Below, in pieces: positions 1-13,619 of a DNA stretch of 64,000 nucleotides (position 1 is the first letter of the stretch; each line of letters begins with the position of its first letter). Location: NCBI GenBank assembly GCA_964036665.1, contig OZ038528.1, positions 12,840,501 through 12,904,500 of the forward strand, read 5' to 3'. The translations under genes and the position numbers were made by a program. The notes beneath the pieces are model-generated. The model was not told where the DNA came from. It worked only from the letters and a program-made list of their open reading frames with translations, and ran no database searches. This DNA is from Gordius sp. MW1. Lineage: Eukaryota > Nematomorpha > Gordioida > Gordea > Gordiidae.

Positions 1-570
1 ATCCCAATGCTGACGCCCGTGTTTTAAGCGGTTTGGGGCTATTGATAGAATTTTGTATTGTGCATATAAAATTATTTTAACTGCATATTTCAATCTAATT
101 AAAGTTTTATCTTATAAAGGGATATTTTTTCAATCAAACCCATTTAATAATTAAGCTTTTATTTGCAATAATATACATGTTAAATTATTTCTTGTGCTGA
201 AAAATAGGATCAATGTTAGAGAGTGACTCTAGCCTCAAGAGTCAAATGACAAGATAAGACAAAAATTTTGTTTAATATTTTAACTTAATTTAAGTTTGGA
301 AGAAAAATAGCTAAGACTAAGTCTCTACTTTTAAAAGACTTATTCCAGTGTAGAGACTTTTATGGGTACATAAACCAGAATGTCATCTTGATGCATTTTG
401 GATATACATTTGCATTTCTATGTTTTTTATAATCAAATAATCGTCAAAGTGATCCGAATTGGCATAAAAAAGAGTGAAACAAAGTTTAAGACTTGCCTAG
501 AGCACTTTTAAAATTTCTAGGATTTTGTTCTAAATTCATTTTGTAAAACCATAATTAAAAAACGCGATTT
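1..570 (+). repeat. Arm A of a dispersed repeat, second copy inverted at 6.66-7.14 kb
   Basis: From about position 30 (TTTGGGGCTATTGATAG) to about 560 this matches the reverse complement of 6,661-7,140. The match includes TTTTATCTTATAAAGGGATA, AATGACAAGAT and CACTTTTAAAATTTCTAGGA, in the same order and similar spacing, with weak similarity between them. The copy may continue left of the window. No coding capacity is seen. Confidence 0.6.
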
Positions 571-1236
571 AATTTTTTTGGCTATTCTAGCAGTGGTCTT
601 TTTGAATGAAAGAAGGCAAGTCGGATTGCAATTTTTACGATAAATTGAATAATTCGCGAACCAAGAGAGAGGAAATAAAAATTCTTTTACTTCTATCTTT
701 CAAAATTGTATATCTTCAGTAGATTTTAAGAAAAGTACTTCTAAAATTGCCTCACTTACAGTTACACAAGTACAGGTTAATAATTGTTAATCCGGGATTT
801 TTAAAACGATTTTTATTATTAATGGATAAAATTTTATGTTGTTTTTATTCCCGTTTAACACTTATGATTCTAAATTAGTAGAAAAAGAATTTAAAGAAGG
901 ATTGGGATCCGATCTTGTTTTATCAATAAACGAAAACTTAAATATGATCTATATACAAGTAAAAATGGAACTAGCTTGTTTTTAATTAGGAACTTAGCAG
1001 AGCAGCTCTATTTTAATATTATGTTTTAATATGTTATTTGAATTCTAACATCTTATGTATGGATTATAATTTTATGCCTTTGATATAGAAGATTTTGGTA
1101 TTCGCAAAATGCTGAAAGGGGCAAAATACTCGAACGTTGCTAAATAGGGATTTTGCGACTAGATATAACAGACACAAACCATCATGTTTGGGAATTTTTT
1201 TTTTAAATACCCCGATTTGAACATTAATAAAAGTTT

Positions 1237-1521
1237 TTGCTAAAATGTACCCCGGATATCAAAATAACGAAATTAAAAAAATATATTAATAAACATCCTA
1301 AATTTCAAACAATTATCTTTACACGAACTAGACCCCGCGTCCAAAAATATTCAATGCATGACGAGACAGGTTTAGCATTAAATATTTTATATAGCCAACG
1401 GATAGGGGCTTCGCTTGCGCATATGTTAGACCAATTGGAAATATTGATTTTTTGTTTTAAGGATGATTATAAAACTGATCGAAACAAATTTACCATAAAA
1501 ATAATAATGATAATTAAGTAG
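1237..1521 (+). other. Orphan 94-codon ORF, function unknown
   Basis: An uninterrupted, lysine- and isoleucine-rich reading frame of 94 codons in AT-rich repeat DNA. I recognise no motif, signal peptide or membrane segment. It lies about 45 bp left of a hAT-like MITE and has no visible splice or promoter context. It is probably chance or a transposon scrap; it is listed because it is the longest open frame in the first 12 kb. Confidence 0.15.
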
Positions 1522-1566
1522 ATTAATTTCTGCTATAAAATTATTTCAAACCTTGGTAAACATATA

Positions 1567-1709
1567 AACGGGCGTAGCCGGGGGGGGGGGGGGCGGCGGC
1601 CTTCTTACTGCTGAATGACGAAAAAAAAAATTCAATGCAAAAACCCTTAAAAATTAAAAAAATTTATGTTTTGCCCCCCCCCCTAATATAAAACCTGGCT
1701 ACGCCCATG
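1567..1709. mobile_element. 143-bp hAT-like MITE with poly-G/poly-C ends
   Basis: Ends GGGCGTAGCC (1570-1579) and GGCTACGCCC (1697-1706) are inverted repeats, followed inward by a run of G on the left and of C on the right. Perfect 8-bp direct repeats AACATATA flank it (1559-1566 and 1710-1717), the duplication length expected of hAT elements. Related ends occur at 3.97, 4.20, 5.7, 8.14, 9.24, 9.6, 15.9, 18.79, 19.77 and 53.4 kb. Confidence 0.75.
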
Positions 1710-1717
1710 AACATATA

Positions 1718-3363
1718 TAGCAACTAATTACGATATGAGGTTAGTGACCATTAATGTGTGTTGTTAAGCCCGTAATTATAATTTTATCATCAATATCGCA
1801 TAAAAAGGTTATATCAGCCAATTTTCCTTACCAATTTATCCAGAAGTGGGGAATTATGATTTATACGACGACGTTTTACAATATGTCATTTAATGAACTC
1901 CCAAAAACAAACATTTAGAACGATATTTCTATTTGGTGTAACGTTTGTGAGGCGAGGCAAGGCAACGAGAAGAGTGGAGTGGGGAACCCTTTTAAAGAGA
2001 TAAGGAGGAGGGGCGAACCAAACTGTATGCCAAATGCCTGCCTCATAGGTCGACCATGTCTACCGCAAAAATAATTACAATTCCCAACATATGACGGGTA
2101 ATATGAAACTTCCGTTGCCTTTTCCACATAACCGAAGAATAAAATGGGAACTAAGATTACCTAGGATCATTTAAAAGATAATTTAATTTAAGTCGTTTCT
2201 AATGTTAACACCAGAGGAAACGAATGCAAAGGCTTAGCTAGCAAAATAAATTTTTTTGCCATTAAATGGTTTTCTTTAATAATAATATCTGAATATTTTT
2301 CACATAATTACAATATCTCCATTTATTTCATTCATCTTCACAAATTATGTATTTATAATTAATAATAAACTTATTTACTCATAAATACAATTGGTTAGAG
2401 AAAAATTACCACTAATTTACGTAAATTAAATGCAAACTTTTTCATGAGGTAAAATCAAACATTTGCAATTTTTAAAATACTTAACATATTTTAGTCTTTA
2501 AATAACTGCTATCAAACTGATTTGTCTAAGAAACAAAATCAAATTATTTTTAAATCCTCAATTTGTCTCCTCCATCCCCTTCCTAATTTATATTCTAACT
2601 ACACCCAAGATTTCTCCAATTATATATGATTCCTTATTTTTACAGCTACGAATTCATTTAATCTTCGACGATCTGGGATATCAGTGGCGTTAGAAAGGGA
2701 CGGAATTTTAAATTATTTCACCAAATTTTAAGCATAAGTTAATAATAGTCTTTTATAAGGTTATGTTGTTGATATAAGCAATACTTAAATTGGCGAATTT
2801 ATTTTGAAGTTTACTTTTTTCTTATTTAAATTTAATGACGAAAAGCTAATCTAAGCCCATATATTCATCTTTTCCCATCCTACTTTGTGTCTAACAATTA
2901 TCTACTACACCCTGCTAAAAATATTAACAACCTGAAGTAAACGAATATTGTAATTGTTGATATATAATTTATTTATATAAATATGACATATCCTACTTTA
3001 TTAATCTTTTATTGGTAAACTTCATCAATTGGCAATATACAGCGCTTTTTCCAAAAATGATATAAAGTATTTAAAATTGCGGTTAGATATCTAGCATTTA
3101 TTTTTATACTTAATTTTTTCTAATAAATTTGCATTAATTTTTATAATTTTATACAAAAGCTAAACTTAACATATACTCTTATTGCACTAGATTTCATGTC
3201 TAAACTTTTTAAAACTGTATATTTTTACATACATATACAAAGCTTAGATTTAATGCATGTGTTAGATTATTTGACTGTTTATTGTTGAATGAGTTGTTTT
3301 TTGTGTTTATATTACTTATGGCTATTTATGTTGTTAATCAACCCTACATTGAGCTCTCTTGTT
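1718..3363. other. AT-rich DNA without recognisable genes
   Basis: I see no gene, RNA or bounded element here. A 70-codon open frame on the minus strand (1915-2127) has no recognisable motif. Confidence 0.4.
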
Positions 3364-3420
3364 ATTTCCCTTCTTTGCCTATTATTTCCCTTATTTTCCC
3401 ATTATTTCCCTTATTTTCCA
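3364..3420. repeat. Pyrimidine-rich short tandem repeat
   Basis: TTATTTCCC and TTATTTTCC words alternate about six times. It is simple-sequence DNA. Confidence 0.6.
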
Positions 3421-3920
3421 ATGGAAATTTCCCCAAGCCTTCCTTTGTGAAAAATATGACAACTCTGTTAGAGGCAACCTGGCTACCCTCCTGTCAACTA
3501 TCTTACATTTATCGTTAAATGCTAAGATAATAGTCCTAGGCTGAATAAGAAAAAATATAAGAAAACACGGTTTAGTTGGAAATAATGTAAGATCCTTCAA
3601 ATATCTAGAGTCTACTCTTAGTGTGAAAGTAAAATGAAACTCATGCAAGCAAAAGTAATATTTTATTGGAAATTTTTTTGCCCAAATTTTTTTGCCCAAA
3701 TTTTTTTAGCATAAAGAAAGTTAGAGTTATAGATCGTTAATTCTGCAAAAAAATTTGTATAGCTTAATATAATGGGCTATACATAAAATGAGAATGATAA
3801 GTTGTAAGTCTATGACTGGATAACCATTTCCCTTAATACAATTTAATCACAAAGTAATGAAAATACTTTTATGCTCATATCTCTTTATTATTTTTTTAGG
3901 TTGGATGTAAATTACTTCTA

Positions 3921-4252
3921 TATTATTACTAGTGTCAGGTCGTTTAAGTGATGGATATTTGTTGGGGTCAGCAGTGGCGTAGCTAGAGAGAGATATACCC
4001 TTGGGACGGTCGAGCATTTATTTCAATCAAGTAGCATTATTAAGTTTATTTACTGAGCATTTTTGAATTTTTTACTGGGCACATTAATAAAATACTGAGC
4101 ATATTTTACTGAGCATTTTTGAATTCTTTACTGAGCGTTTAAATAACATCCTATTATTACTAGTGTCGGGTCGTGTAAGTGATGGATTTTTGTTGGGGTC
4201 AGCAGTAGCGTAGCTAAAGATATTATACCTAGAGGGGGGGGGACATTTATTT
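3921..4252 (+). repeat. Direct duplication, period about 231 bp, around hAT-like ends
   Basis: Segment 3921-4020 (TATTATTACTAGTGTC through the CAGTGGCGTAGCT hAT-like end to ATTTCAATCAAGT) recurs at 4152-4252 with a few substitutions. Between the copies lies a run of TACTGAGCA words. It looks like a tandem duplication involving a CAGTGGCGTAGC-ended element. Confidence 0.6.
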
Positions 4253-5700
4253 AAATCAAGTGAGGAGGAATTAAGAGGCGGCTGAAAAAATTTTTCTATA
4301 CCAATTTGTCAAACTAAATGGTCAATTGCTTATATATGTATTTTCTTCCCCTTATACCTCTACAGTCACCAAATTCGCTTGAACTCTTACCATTTCAACC
4401 CTTATCAAAACTTAGATATTCCCCCTTTCGTTTGCCTTCGACTTACACCTCACTCAAGCCAAAAAGATATTTTGAGCAAAATAATTGTTTTTTTATGTAA
4501 TAAAACGATATATTAAGGATATTTAAAAATATTTAGAGTATACTAAGTTTAAAAATATGATTTTTAAAGGTAAAAATGAAACCGTTGTCATATTTTGATT
4601 TCCATAAAATTTTACAATTAATAAAACACAAAAACGAAGATTTTTGTAACAATAAAAGTTGAAACACGCATTAAATATCTAGCAACAACCATAACAAGTT
4701 AACTTTAAAATACCCTTCTTCGCACTAATTCATACCTCAAAAGGAGTTTTTAGAGTTTCTTGACACTGAGACCCCTTAAAGATAAAGTAATATAATGTTA
4801 GTAAATAAGATTTTGAAAATTTAAATAAAAATGTTGGAATACAATGTAAAATCAAATAGAGAGCGGGGAGTTATTATATTTTCGACGCTTTATCATTATG
4901 ATAGTAAAATTAAAACAAAAACATAAGAAGAAGTAGCATTTCATTCCGTCTTTTATTCGATTTTGCAAATAAACCTATGCAATTTTAGGAATTTTCTTGA
5001 GCATCGCCCGGACAAAAATTAGGGATTCGGGGCAGGCCTGATAAGCCATGCCGCATGGCCCGAGCAAAATCAAGCCAACAAACCATGCAAAAGGTAATTC
5101 AAAACTAACCACTCTATTTTAAAATTATATATTCCCTATATATATTTGCACAAAGTTTTAAAATTTATTCTCATGTTTTGGATAAAAATACACATATATA
5201 GTAGCAATCATAACTTCAAATAATAATACAAAAAACAATTAAAATCCATTAAATTCCTTAAAGTTTACATTTAAAATATAGTTTAATTATAAACAATTTT
5301 AAAAATTAGGAGGTGAATTGGAATCGCTATCATTTAATTGTCACACTAATTCTTGATGTTGGGGCTCGGGTCGGGATAAAATAAGACACTTCAGGCTAGG
5401 GTAGTTCTCGGACGGCTTTAACCGGAAATAACTTAGGACAAATTTTTATGAGGTAACATTGATTTTTTCTGCTATTTTGATCTTAATTTGGTGATGAGTA
5501 AAAGCACAGAGTATCTACCCAATTTATAACCTTTCAGAATTCACCATAAAATCAAAAAAAATAATATATCAATATTGAATATTAACCAACCTATAGTTTA
5601 GAGATAAGAAGTGGAAAATTAAGAATCATTTAATTGGAGAAAGACCGGCTAGGTCAATTTAAAAATAAATAATTGATTTTTTAACACGAAATGAATTAAA
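4253..5700. other. AT-rich DNA with scattered GC-rich hAT scraps
   Basis: No gene is seen. GC-rich remnants occur near 4,990-5,080 and 5,360-5,420 (GGGCTCGGGTCGGG), resembling the hAT-like family defined at 31,028-31,820. A poly-G/poly-C hAT-like end lies at about 5,717-5,790. Confidence 0.4.
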
Positions 5701-6660
5701 CATCACGATTTTGCTCTTGGGGGGGGGGGGAATTGCCCCCTTAGCCCCACCCTAGCAGCCACCGGAGGTTACGCTTACCCCCATGCAAAAACTGTTAAAA
5801 AGTTTATGCTACGGGGTAAATTCTAATGACAATTTGGATTAATATGATCGGCAGAGGTAATTATAAAAATTTGTATATGGGTGATTTGGAGGTGAAAAAC
5901 TCTGTAGGGCTTTTATTAATGTTTTAATCGTTAATAAAACAGTGTTAGAAAAACTCGAAAATATTGAACATAAGCTTAAACATTCAAAAATATATAATAT
6001 TGTTTTAAAAGTAACAGTGATTTTTTGTGTTTTAAATAGTAAAATATGGCAAATATTTATTTAACACAAATATTTAGACAGAACTAGATATATAAAAATT
6101 CATGCCACATTTACAATTTCCATAAAAATTAAGTATTTAAAAACTGAAATTTTCTCTACATTAGTTATTATATATTGGGAAGAAAATATTTCAAAATCAA
6201 CCCTAAGTAACATTAGGGATGCAGATCGAGACTGGGTTTTACCCCATGTGGCCATTTACTTTCTATCAAAAAAAATTGAAAAAAACTTTCATTTTTTAAA
6301 ACTATATTATTCATCCAAAAAAAACTAGTTTAGTTCAAAATTCCCCTAATTTCCGTTCCTAAAACAACATATCGATATTATATTTAATACTGTCTAAACT
6401 TTTATAAATTTCGTGCCTCCTTTTATAAACCATTCTAAATTTAAATCTAAATTGGACTAAAAAAGCATGTCACATATTATATTTGTAACAATTTAAAATG
6501 TTTGCAATTGAAAAAATTATTTTAAACTAGGGTAGACCGGAGACTAAATAGCCATAAAAAATTAAATCACATTAAAAAAACTAATAAATATCTTTAAATT
6601 TTTTTATTGCAGTACATTTATATTGACTATTTCTACTTTAGGAAAAAAATTTAGAAAAAT

Positions 6661-7140
6661 TTGCCTATAGTTTTTTCATAAACTGAGTTTAAAATCAAAA
6701 ATCCTAGAAATTTTAAAAGTGCCCGAGGCTTGTTATAGCCCTGTTCAAGGGATAGATTAACCCTGACGTTTTCACTTCTCATTAGTGTATGCTAACTCAA
6801 ATCAATAAAATGATTGTTACATTATAAGAAACAGAGAAGATGTGAATGTAAATTACACTAAGCTAGATTATAAACAAAAGCTTTGTATTTTAAATCTTGT
6901 CATTTGTAAGTAAGATACAATGAAAAATGGCTAACATTAGCCACTCTCCGACTAGTCCCAACCCCTATTTTTATTAACAATTAATAATTCAACGTGTTAT
7001 ATTGCGAATACAAATTTAATAATTAGACAGTTTTATCCCTTTATAAGATAAAACTTAAATTAGTCCAAAATACACAGCCAAAAAATTTGTATGTGCAATA
7101 TAAAAAATTTCATCAAGGCTATTAATAGCCCCAAAAAATC
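6661..7140 (-). repeat. Arm B, inverted copy of the repeat at 1-570
   Basis: Read on the minus strand it starts GGGGCTATTAATAG and contains TTTTATCTTATAAAGGGATA and GCACTTTTAAAATTTCTAGG, collinear with arm A. It may be simply a second copy of the same family, or the far end of one about 7.1-kb element. The sequence between (570-6,660) shows no transposase. Confidence 0.6.
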
Positions 7141-7310
7141 GTTTTACTTCTATAAAAATTTTAAATTTTATTTGTTCAAAACAAAAAAAATTACTTATAC
7201 CTTATGAAAAAATACACTTATGGTTTAAATTTTAATTATATGTCATTATCGTTTCAAAAAATAATTACAGATAATAGTAACCAGGGTATACGACTAGCCC
7301 CGGTCTCGCC

Positions 7311-9230
7311 TATATATTTCCAAAATTCAAACAATTCCTATGCGGCTAAAAAAATAATGATGTTTGTATTCAAGCTAGTAATAATTGATTTTGTATGAAA
7401 TTAATAAAAAAAATATAATTGATTGTTTTTGGGTTGAACTCGATGCCAGTTACGCGCTTGACATTTTTGATAAAAGCAACAATATACCTAAAGCAAAGCT
7501 GTGCCATTTTTGAGAACTCAACTTTATATGTAGCAATTGTCATAAATAATAAATAAGCTGTAAATTGAAAACAAATAGCATTGAATCAAAAAAATCTCGA
7601 GAGTTTAAATGAAACTAAATAATATATGTTTGGTTGAGGAAATCGTTAAATTATAGGAAATTTAAAGTGGTGATTTTATTAATGGTCTCATAGGATTGAT
7701 AAAAAAAGTGGGAGGAAAGGGAAATATTTGACATTTTCCGACATAACTTTTAAGTCCCGCATTATTTTATTTGCAATAGTGCCCGAACATGTCACATATT
7801 GAATAAAATATGAAATTTTTCTAAGTCATGATTATCTCTCCATGCACCTATGATTCGGGTCAACTTAAGACCTTTTGGACCTCAAAGGCAGAATACTTAG
7901 AATTCAAAGCTAGACATTTAATTTAAAACAGAATTGGGTAAAATGGTATACAATATATATAATAGAAGATGTATAAAATACAGTTTTTTAATGTAGGAAA
8001 CCTTTTGAAAATATATAAAAATTACAAAAGCGTTAAGATTTAGAGCAAAAATAGAAATAATTCAAGATACATAAGATAGTAATTAAAGACAAAAATAGTA
8101 ATAAATTGAAAAAGTTTAAAAAAGCTTTAAAACAGACGCGTAGCCAGGATTTTCTTAAGGAAGATGAAGAAATGGACAAAAAAAATTGCAACATTTTCAT
8201 TTATAATATAATAGAGATGAGAGACCATAGAAGCCCCGCTTAGGAGTCGGGCCGGGTAAGTTTCCTAATATTAGATTTTCTGGGGAAGCGGGCAGGGCGG
8301 GCATTATAACGAGATTCGATCAATTTGGGCTTTAATATTTATTGGGGGTATTATTTTGTTTTCATGTATTATTTTTTCATTTTTTATTTGATTGTAGAGT
8401 ATTTATTTATTGTATTTGATAGCCAAAAAAGTCAAGAATCAAATTCAAAATTTTTCGAAAATAGGACAAAATTATTGTTAAAAATTTGAAACATCGTCAT
8501 TTCGGGCAGGGCAATTCCTGTTGTTTTAATGGAGCATGAGGTTTTAGGAGGGTTGGGCGGGTAGACCGGGCCGGGTTCGAGCAGGAAATTTTACAAATTT
8601 CTCCTAAAATGATATCAATTTTGCGTATATAATATATAACGTAACGTACAAAATATTTATAATTTCACCGGGGATGGGAGCTAATTCTTAATGACTTGTT
8701 AATTATGTTAATCCCTTCAATCCATGATTTGATAAACAATTTTTTAATAAAATATATTTAGTATGGAATATCTTCGCTCATTGACGCAGTGGTTATGGGG
8801 AGGCAAAAAGGTCATAATATATAGAATTTTAAAAGCTGCTAAGGTGACTAATCTTGCGGAATTTTAGTGTTAGTTGGAACTTGTTTTTACTAATTTAACA
8901 GCTCATTTTGTTGTATAATGAAGAAATCAAGTAGGGGATAGATATTGTTAATTTATAATAAACCTCAATGGATTCAGTTAAGATATTAATACATTGGCAG
9001 ATCGAGGTTTTTTTGACCTAAATTGTATAAAATAGCTTTAGTTTCCGCTAATTAAAAAATTGGGTAAAACTTCATCTAGACACTGTTTCTTATAAATTTC
9101 ATTTGTGCAATGTTATCTGCTAGTCGAACCACCTCATGAGTGTCAGAATCTCTTTTTTGCAATTGATTGCATACTAAGGCAAGGTAAATCCAGTGTAATT
9201 TTTAAAATTCTCACTTACTAAGTGTGGGAA
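7311..9230. other. Gene-free DNA with repeat scraps
   Basis: A left end of the poly-G hAT-like family (CGCGTAGCCAGG, about 8,143) and GC-rich hAT scraps (about 8,230-8,330 and 8,510-8,590) lie in otherwise AT-rich sequence. No coding region is recognised. Confidence 0.4.
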
Positions 9231-9234
9231 GCAT

Positions 9235-9616
9235 GGGTGTAGCCGGTTTTGGATTAGGGGGGGGGGCAAAAGTTGTTTAATTTCAATCGGGGGGGGGGGC
9301 CAAAACATAAATTATTTAATATTTAAGAGCTATTTGGCATTTTTTTGTCGTTAAGGGGAGGGGTGGGGCGGTCGCCCCCCAGCTACGACTAGGGAATTTT
9401 GTGTTAAAAGTACTTTTCTTAAAAAGTAAACAAGTAAATTCCAAAAAAGGGAAAAAATAGGTAAAAAGCTTTTTTGTCAAAATTAATCTAAAGAAAAGGT
9501 AATTATAAATTTAAAATTTAGTTATTAATTTATTATTGAACAAATTTATTTTTAATTTTGCCAGAGGAGGGGGGAAATTCCGCTTTTGTGCCCCCCCCCC
9601 TTGGCTACGTCACTGC
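9235..9616. mobile_element. Poly-G/poly-C hAT-like element, probably composite
   Basis: The left end reads CATGGGTGTAGCCGG followed by poly-G. A first right-type end (CCCCAGCTACGAC) occurs near 9,377-9,390 and a second (CCCTTGGCTACGTCACTG) at about 9,598-9,615. This suggests two copies in tandem or nested. I could not find a clear target duplication. Confidence 0.5.
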
Positions 9617-12190
9617 TATAAAAAGTTAGAATAACCAAATTTAGAAACTTTCTAATAAATTAAAATAAAAATATATAAAAAAACAAAAATATAAATAAAA
9701 TAACAATGATATAAAAAAATTTACTTGTTATAATTATTAAAAGAAAAGGGAAAAACTTTGCAAAAATATGGAAAATTTTTGATTAAATTGTCAAGGTCAA
9801 ATTATTTAAAAAGGAATTATCATAGTTAATAAAATACAAACATTATATCTTGACTTTAAACATTTGATGTTTAGAAAAAGTCATTCCTAAATAAAAAAAA
9901 TTGTTGACTAATAAATTTTTATAACAGCTAGAGCCATCCGTGCGTGAAATTTAATATTATAATCGGGAATTTTAGTGCCTATCTATAATCTATATTCTAT
10001 ATATCCTTTTCAAACAAATTTAAACTCATATTCCATAATCAAAAAAAAATAAATACAATAGCTATTAGCGTTTCGTTGAAAATAACTTTTATCACAAATT
10101 GGGACATTAAGTTTAAAATTATATGTAAATGAAAATACATTAAAGAATAAATTGTTTTGATGGGATAATACAGGTTTGGTTTATTATATTTTATATTTTA
10201 AGAGTCAAAAAGTCAAAAAATGTTAGAGCCAATATAATGTATTAAATAACAATTTAACAAGTTATATTTACATATATGATACCTATCTATGCATGAATAA
10301 AGATGGATAATTTAAGATGGTTTCAATAAAAATAAACGGCAAAAATGTGTGGTATTTTGAACTCGTAAAATGGGAGGAGACAACGATAAATCAAATAATA
10401 TTTGAAGGCAAATTAACATATGACAGCCACATCTTTCTCCCAAAACGCGTCGTGTTTATTGCTTTTATCTTGTGTTACACAGCTTGTCTATTACATAATA
10501 TAGAATAATTACAAATTTGTTAGCTTACAATAAAATATGAGCATAGAGTCTCGACAGTTTTAGATCTATGATTTAGATGGATTGGGTAATCTCTATAGAA
10601 ATGTTAATTTAATATTAAAATTATGTAAATGTATGATCACGGGTAATCTTTGAATAAAACAGGGATAAAAATATAATTACAATATATTGTTTATTTTATT
10701 GTCTATCACATTTATTTACCTAATTTTAAATGTTTATTAAATTATTTAGAGTGGCAATTGATGTTTAAAACAATGTAAGGTGAATATTATGGTGTAAGGT
10801 AATTTAAATTCATAGCGTGCCTAGAGGGTTCCTTTAGATTTTGCTTGCTGATACTAAGAGTTGCATATTAAACATTTTAGGTAACCTTAAGCTTAACAAA
10901 TGCGCATATTTAGGATTTAATTCATGGCGGATTTTGATATACCCTCCTTCCATCCCCAATCGAAATGACTAATTTATTCTTTTACGATCCGTCGGTTACT
11001 AAAAAAGGGAAAACAAAGCAAATGTTTATCAAATTCTTGTGTCACCAAACACTCCTAAAAAATCTCTGTTTTAGTATTAAATATTAATTAATATTTTTAA
11101 AAACTTAAAGCTTAAATATTTTATTATTAAATTTGAAATATTTTTCTTTACTCATTATGAATTTATCTCAATAACTCCTATATAAAGGAGAAGCAGCGAC
11201 GGTAACGTCCAGCCACTAAAAAGTATTTGAAATTACAAGGGCAAAATTTTTATTAAATTGACATTTCCCGTTCTTACACTTTTTTTCTTAAATTTAAATT
11301 CTAGCTATACCCATTTAAAATGGGAATTTAATAGTAAGGCGGTGTGGCGATTACGAATATTTATATATAATATCAGATAATAAACTTAAATACATTATGA
11401 TGTTAACAGGCGCAATTTACTTAACCCACGATGGTAAAAGATTTAAAGCACTAGTTGTACCGCGGCGGCCCAACCCGGGCCCAATTGAACTAAAGCACAA
11501 TTAATCGTTTATAAAATAGGATTTAAATAAACTCAACTCGATAAATAATGATATTCGCACAGCATTCATTATATAGCTTCCAAACTTCAGTTATTTCTCT
11601 TGTATATTATAATATAACTGACCTGAATTGTAAATTTTATTCTAGTATTTAAATAGATTTATAGTAGCTGTTACAACATTAGAAGTGAGATAAGTTAATA
11701 TTTCAAAAAGTTTTTAATTTTGAACTTCTAAAAATAGATTTTATAACGTTAAATTTTTAGCTTTGAATGATTAGTTGAATAAATTGTAGCGAGTGAAAGA
11801 TTTTTTATTTCAAACTTATCCTTATTGTAAATTAAGAGTGATAACGATTTAATGCATTTTATATTTAGATGGTGTAATAATTTTCAAAAATATAATTTTT
11901 CAAAAATCTCATTTGAAAAATCGAGTCGGGCTAGAGATCAGGTCGGGCCTGAAAAAAAATCTTTCGGGCTCGGGTCAGGCAAAATAAAAATTGAGAAGTC
12001 GAGCTCGGGCCGGGCTCGGGCATAAGAAGTTTTATTTTGCAGGGCTCTAGCAGAAGTGATATGAAGGAGCCACGACCATCACCAATCTATTTAACAATAA
12101 ATTGGTAAAGGAGCGACCTCCTGATCAACGGAGAAAGCATGACTATACCCTTATTCAAAGGCAAATGAGACCCACAGGAATTCGTCATTT
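9617..12190. other. AT-rich DNA without recognisable genes
   Basis: No gene is recognised. A 63-codon ORF at 10,317-10,508 shows no motif. GC-rich hAT-like material occupies about 11,925-12,040. Confidence 0.4.
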
Positions 12191-12199
12191 ACAGAGCTA

Positions 12200-12600
12200 A
12201 CAATCTAACAAGCCACTCCTTGAAAAAGGATCTTAGAAACAAGACTAAAAAAACGTGCGTTAAATCTACAGTTGGGAACTCCAGACTCTATCCGATTGAA
12301 ATTGGATTACATCTAGAATCTGGACTCGCATTTTATTCAATTTAATAATGAACACGATAACGAAACACATTCAAAAGCTATCTCCTTGGTGTATGCTATA
12401 TATGCGAATGATATAGTACTATGAGAGGAGACTAAGGAGAAAGTAATCGAAGAGACTAAAAGTGGTCAGATTAGCTTGATATGGTTTAAAGATCAACAAT
12501 CGATAAACAATATACATGGATATGAACGTTACAGGCAGCCCATCGCTAGATGACCATCTAAAGTACGAAGTTTTATAGATTTTTTTTGAAAATACTAAAA
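12200..12600 (+). pseudogene. Degenerate non-LTR reverse transcriptase fragment
   Basis: In the plus strand near 12,390-12,420 the reading includes YANDIVL, a decayed form of the RT catalytic YADDIVL box. It is followed at the right distance by a GLKIN-type segment and TIYMDMNV, as in RTE-like elements where K(I)N..KTEYM follows the catalytic box. Stops and frame changes interrupt it, so it is a relic. Confidence 0.55.
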
Positions 12601-12639
12601 GTTTGTTTGTTACAAATCCGTTGGCAGTAATCTAGACTA

Positions 12640-12830
12640 CTTAGGCTACTACTTCTAAATTATTCCGGATCGGGCCTATAATTTATAAATTAGGCTCGGC
12701 CCGGATTTTAAAAGCCTCAAAATTTAAGGTCCGAGCCCGGCCCGGGCCCGTCCAGGCTTGGGCTTTTTCGGGCCTTGGGCCGCCCGTGCAGGTCTCCCCC
12801 CGAGATCGAGACGAGAATTTTGATGGCAAG
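12640..12830. repeat. GC-rich hAT-like repeat scrap
   Basis: A dense CGGGCC/GGCCCG stretch in AT-rich surroundings, of the same composition as the bounded element at 31,028-31,820. No ends were resolved here. Confidence 0.4.
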
Positions 12831-13619
12831 ACGAGACGATACAAGATAGTTTCGGCGAGATCTCGGCTTAAATTTTTTTATAGATAATAAAATTCTAGTA
12901 AATATAATTGTGTACTTTTATTTTGTTTGATTTGTATTTAAGATATTAAATGTAAATCAATATATTTGAATATATTTGAAATAAAAAACGCCAAGTGTAG
13001 TAAATATTATATAATATGCAAAAAATCCAAATTTTGTTAATTTTTGCATCCATAGTATTATTATATATTACAAAATTTTAGGCTTAAAATGAGTTCTGAT
13101 GAAGTAGTAAATATAACTAAAGCATTTTTAATTTCGTTATTTTGCACCCTGCATAATGTAGTAATATCAAACAGGTGGTTAACTAATTTGAATAATTATC
13201 TAAGTTAAACCAAGGTGGCTTGAGATTTTTTAAACCCCCTAGCGCTGAGCCTGCAGAACAACTATTTTTAAAATTATATTTAAGTATTTGATGACACCGT
13301 AATAGATTAAATCATTGATTTTATTGTAGTTATAATGCTTTGACTCCTAATATATCTCCTAAAAAAGACATTAAGTTATTACATTGTTTTGTAATTATAA
13401 ACTGGGGTTGGCGGCTGCATTCGAATTTTTATAATCGACATTTTTTCGGACCGAGACGTGACGAGATAGATATTATCGTAATCGCACCCGAGACGAGATT
13501 TTGCTTTCGAGACCGAGACGAGATCGAAACACTATTTTGGGCACGAATTTTTTTCTTATACCTTTTGTCACACTTGGTGGTCGGCCCCTTCAAATAGTTT
13601 TTACACGTATACTTGCACA

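Noticed and set aside
10317..10508. 63-codon ORF as a gene
   Set aside because: Isolated in AT-rich DNA with no motif, splice context or related copy.
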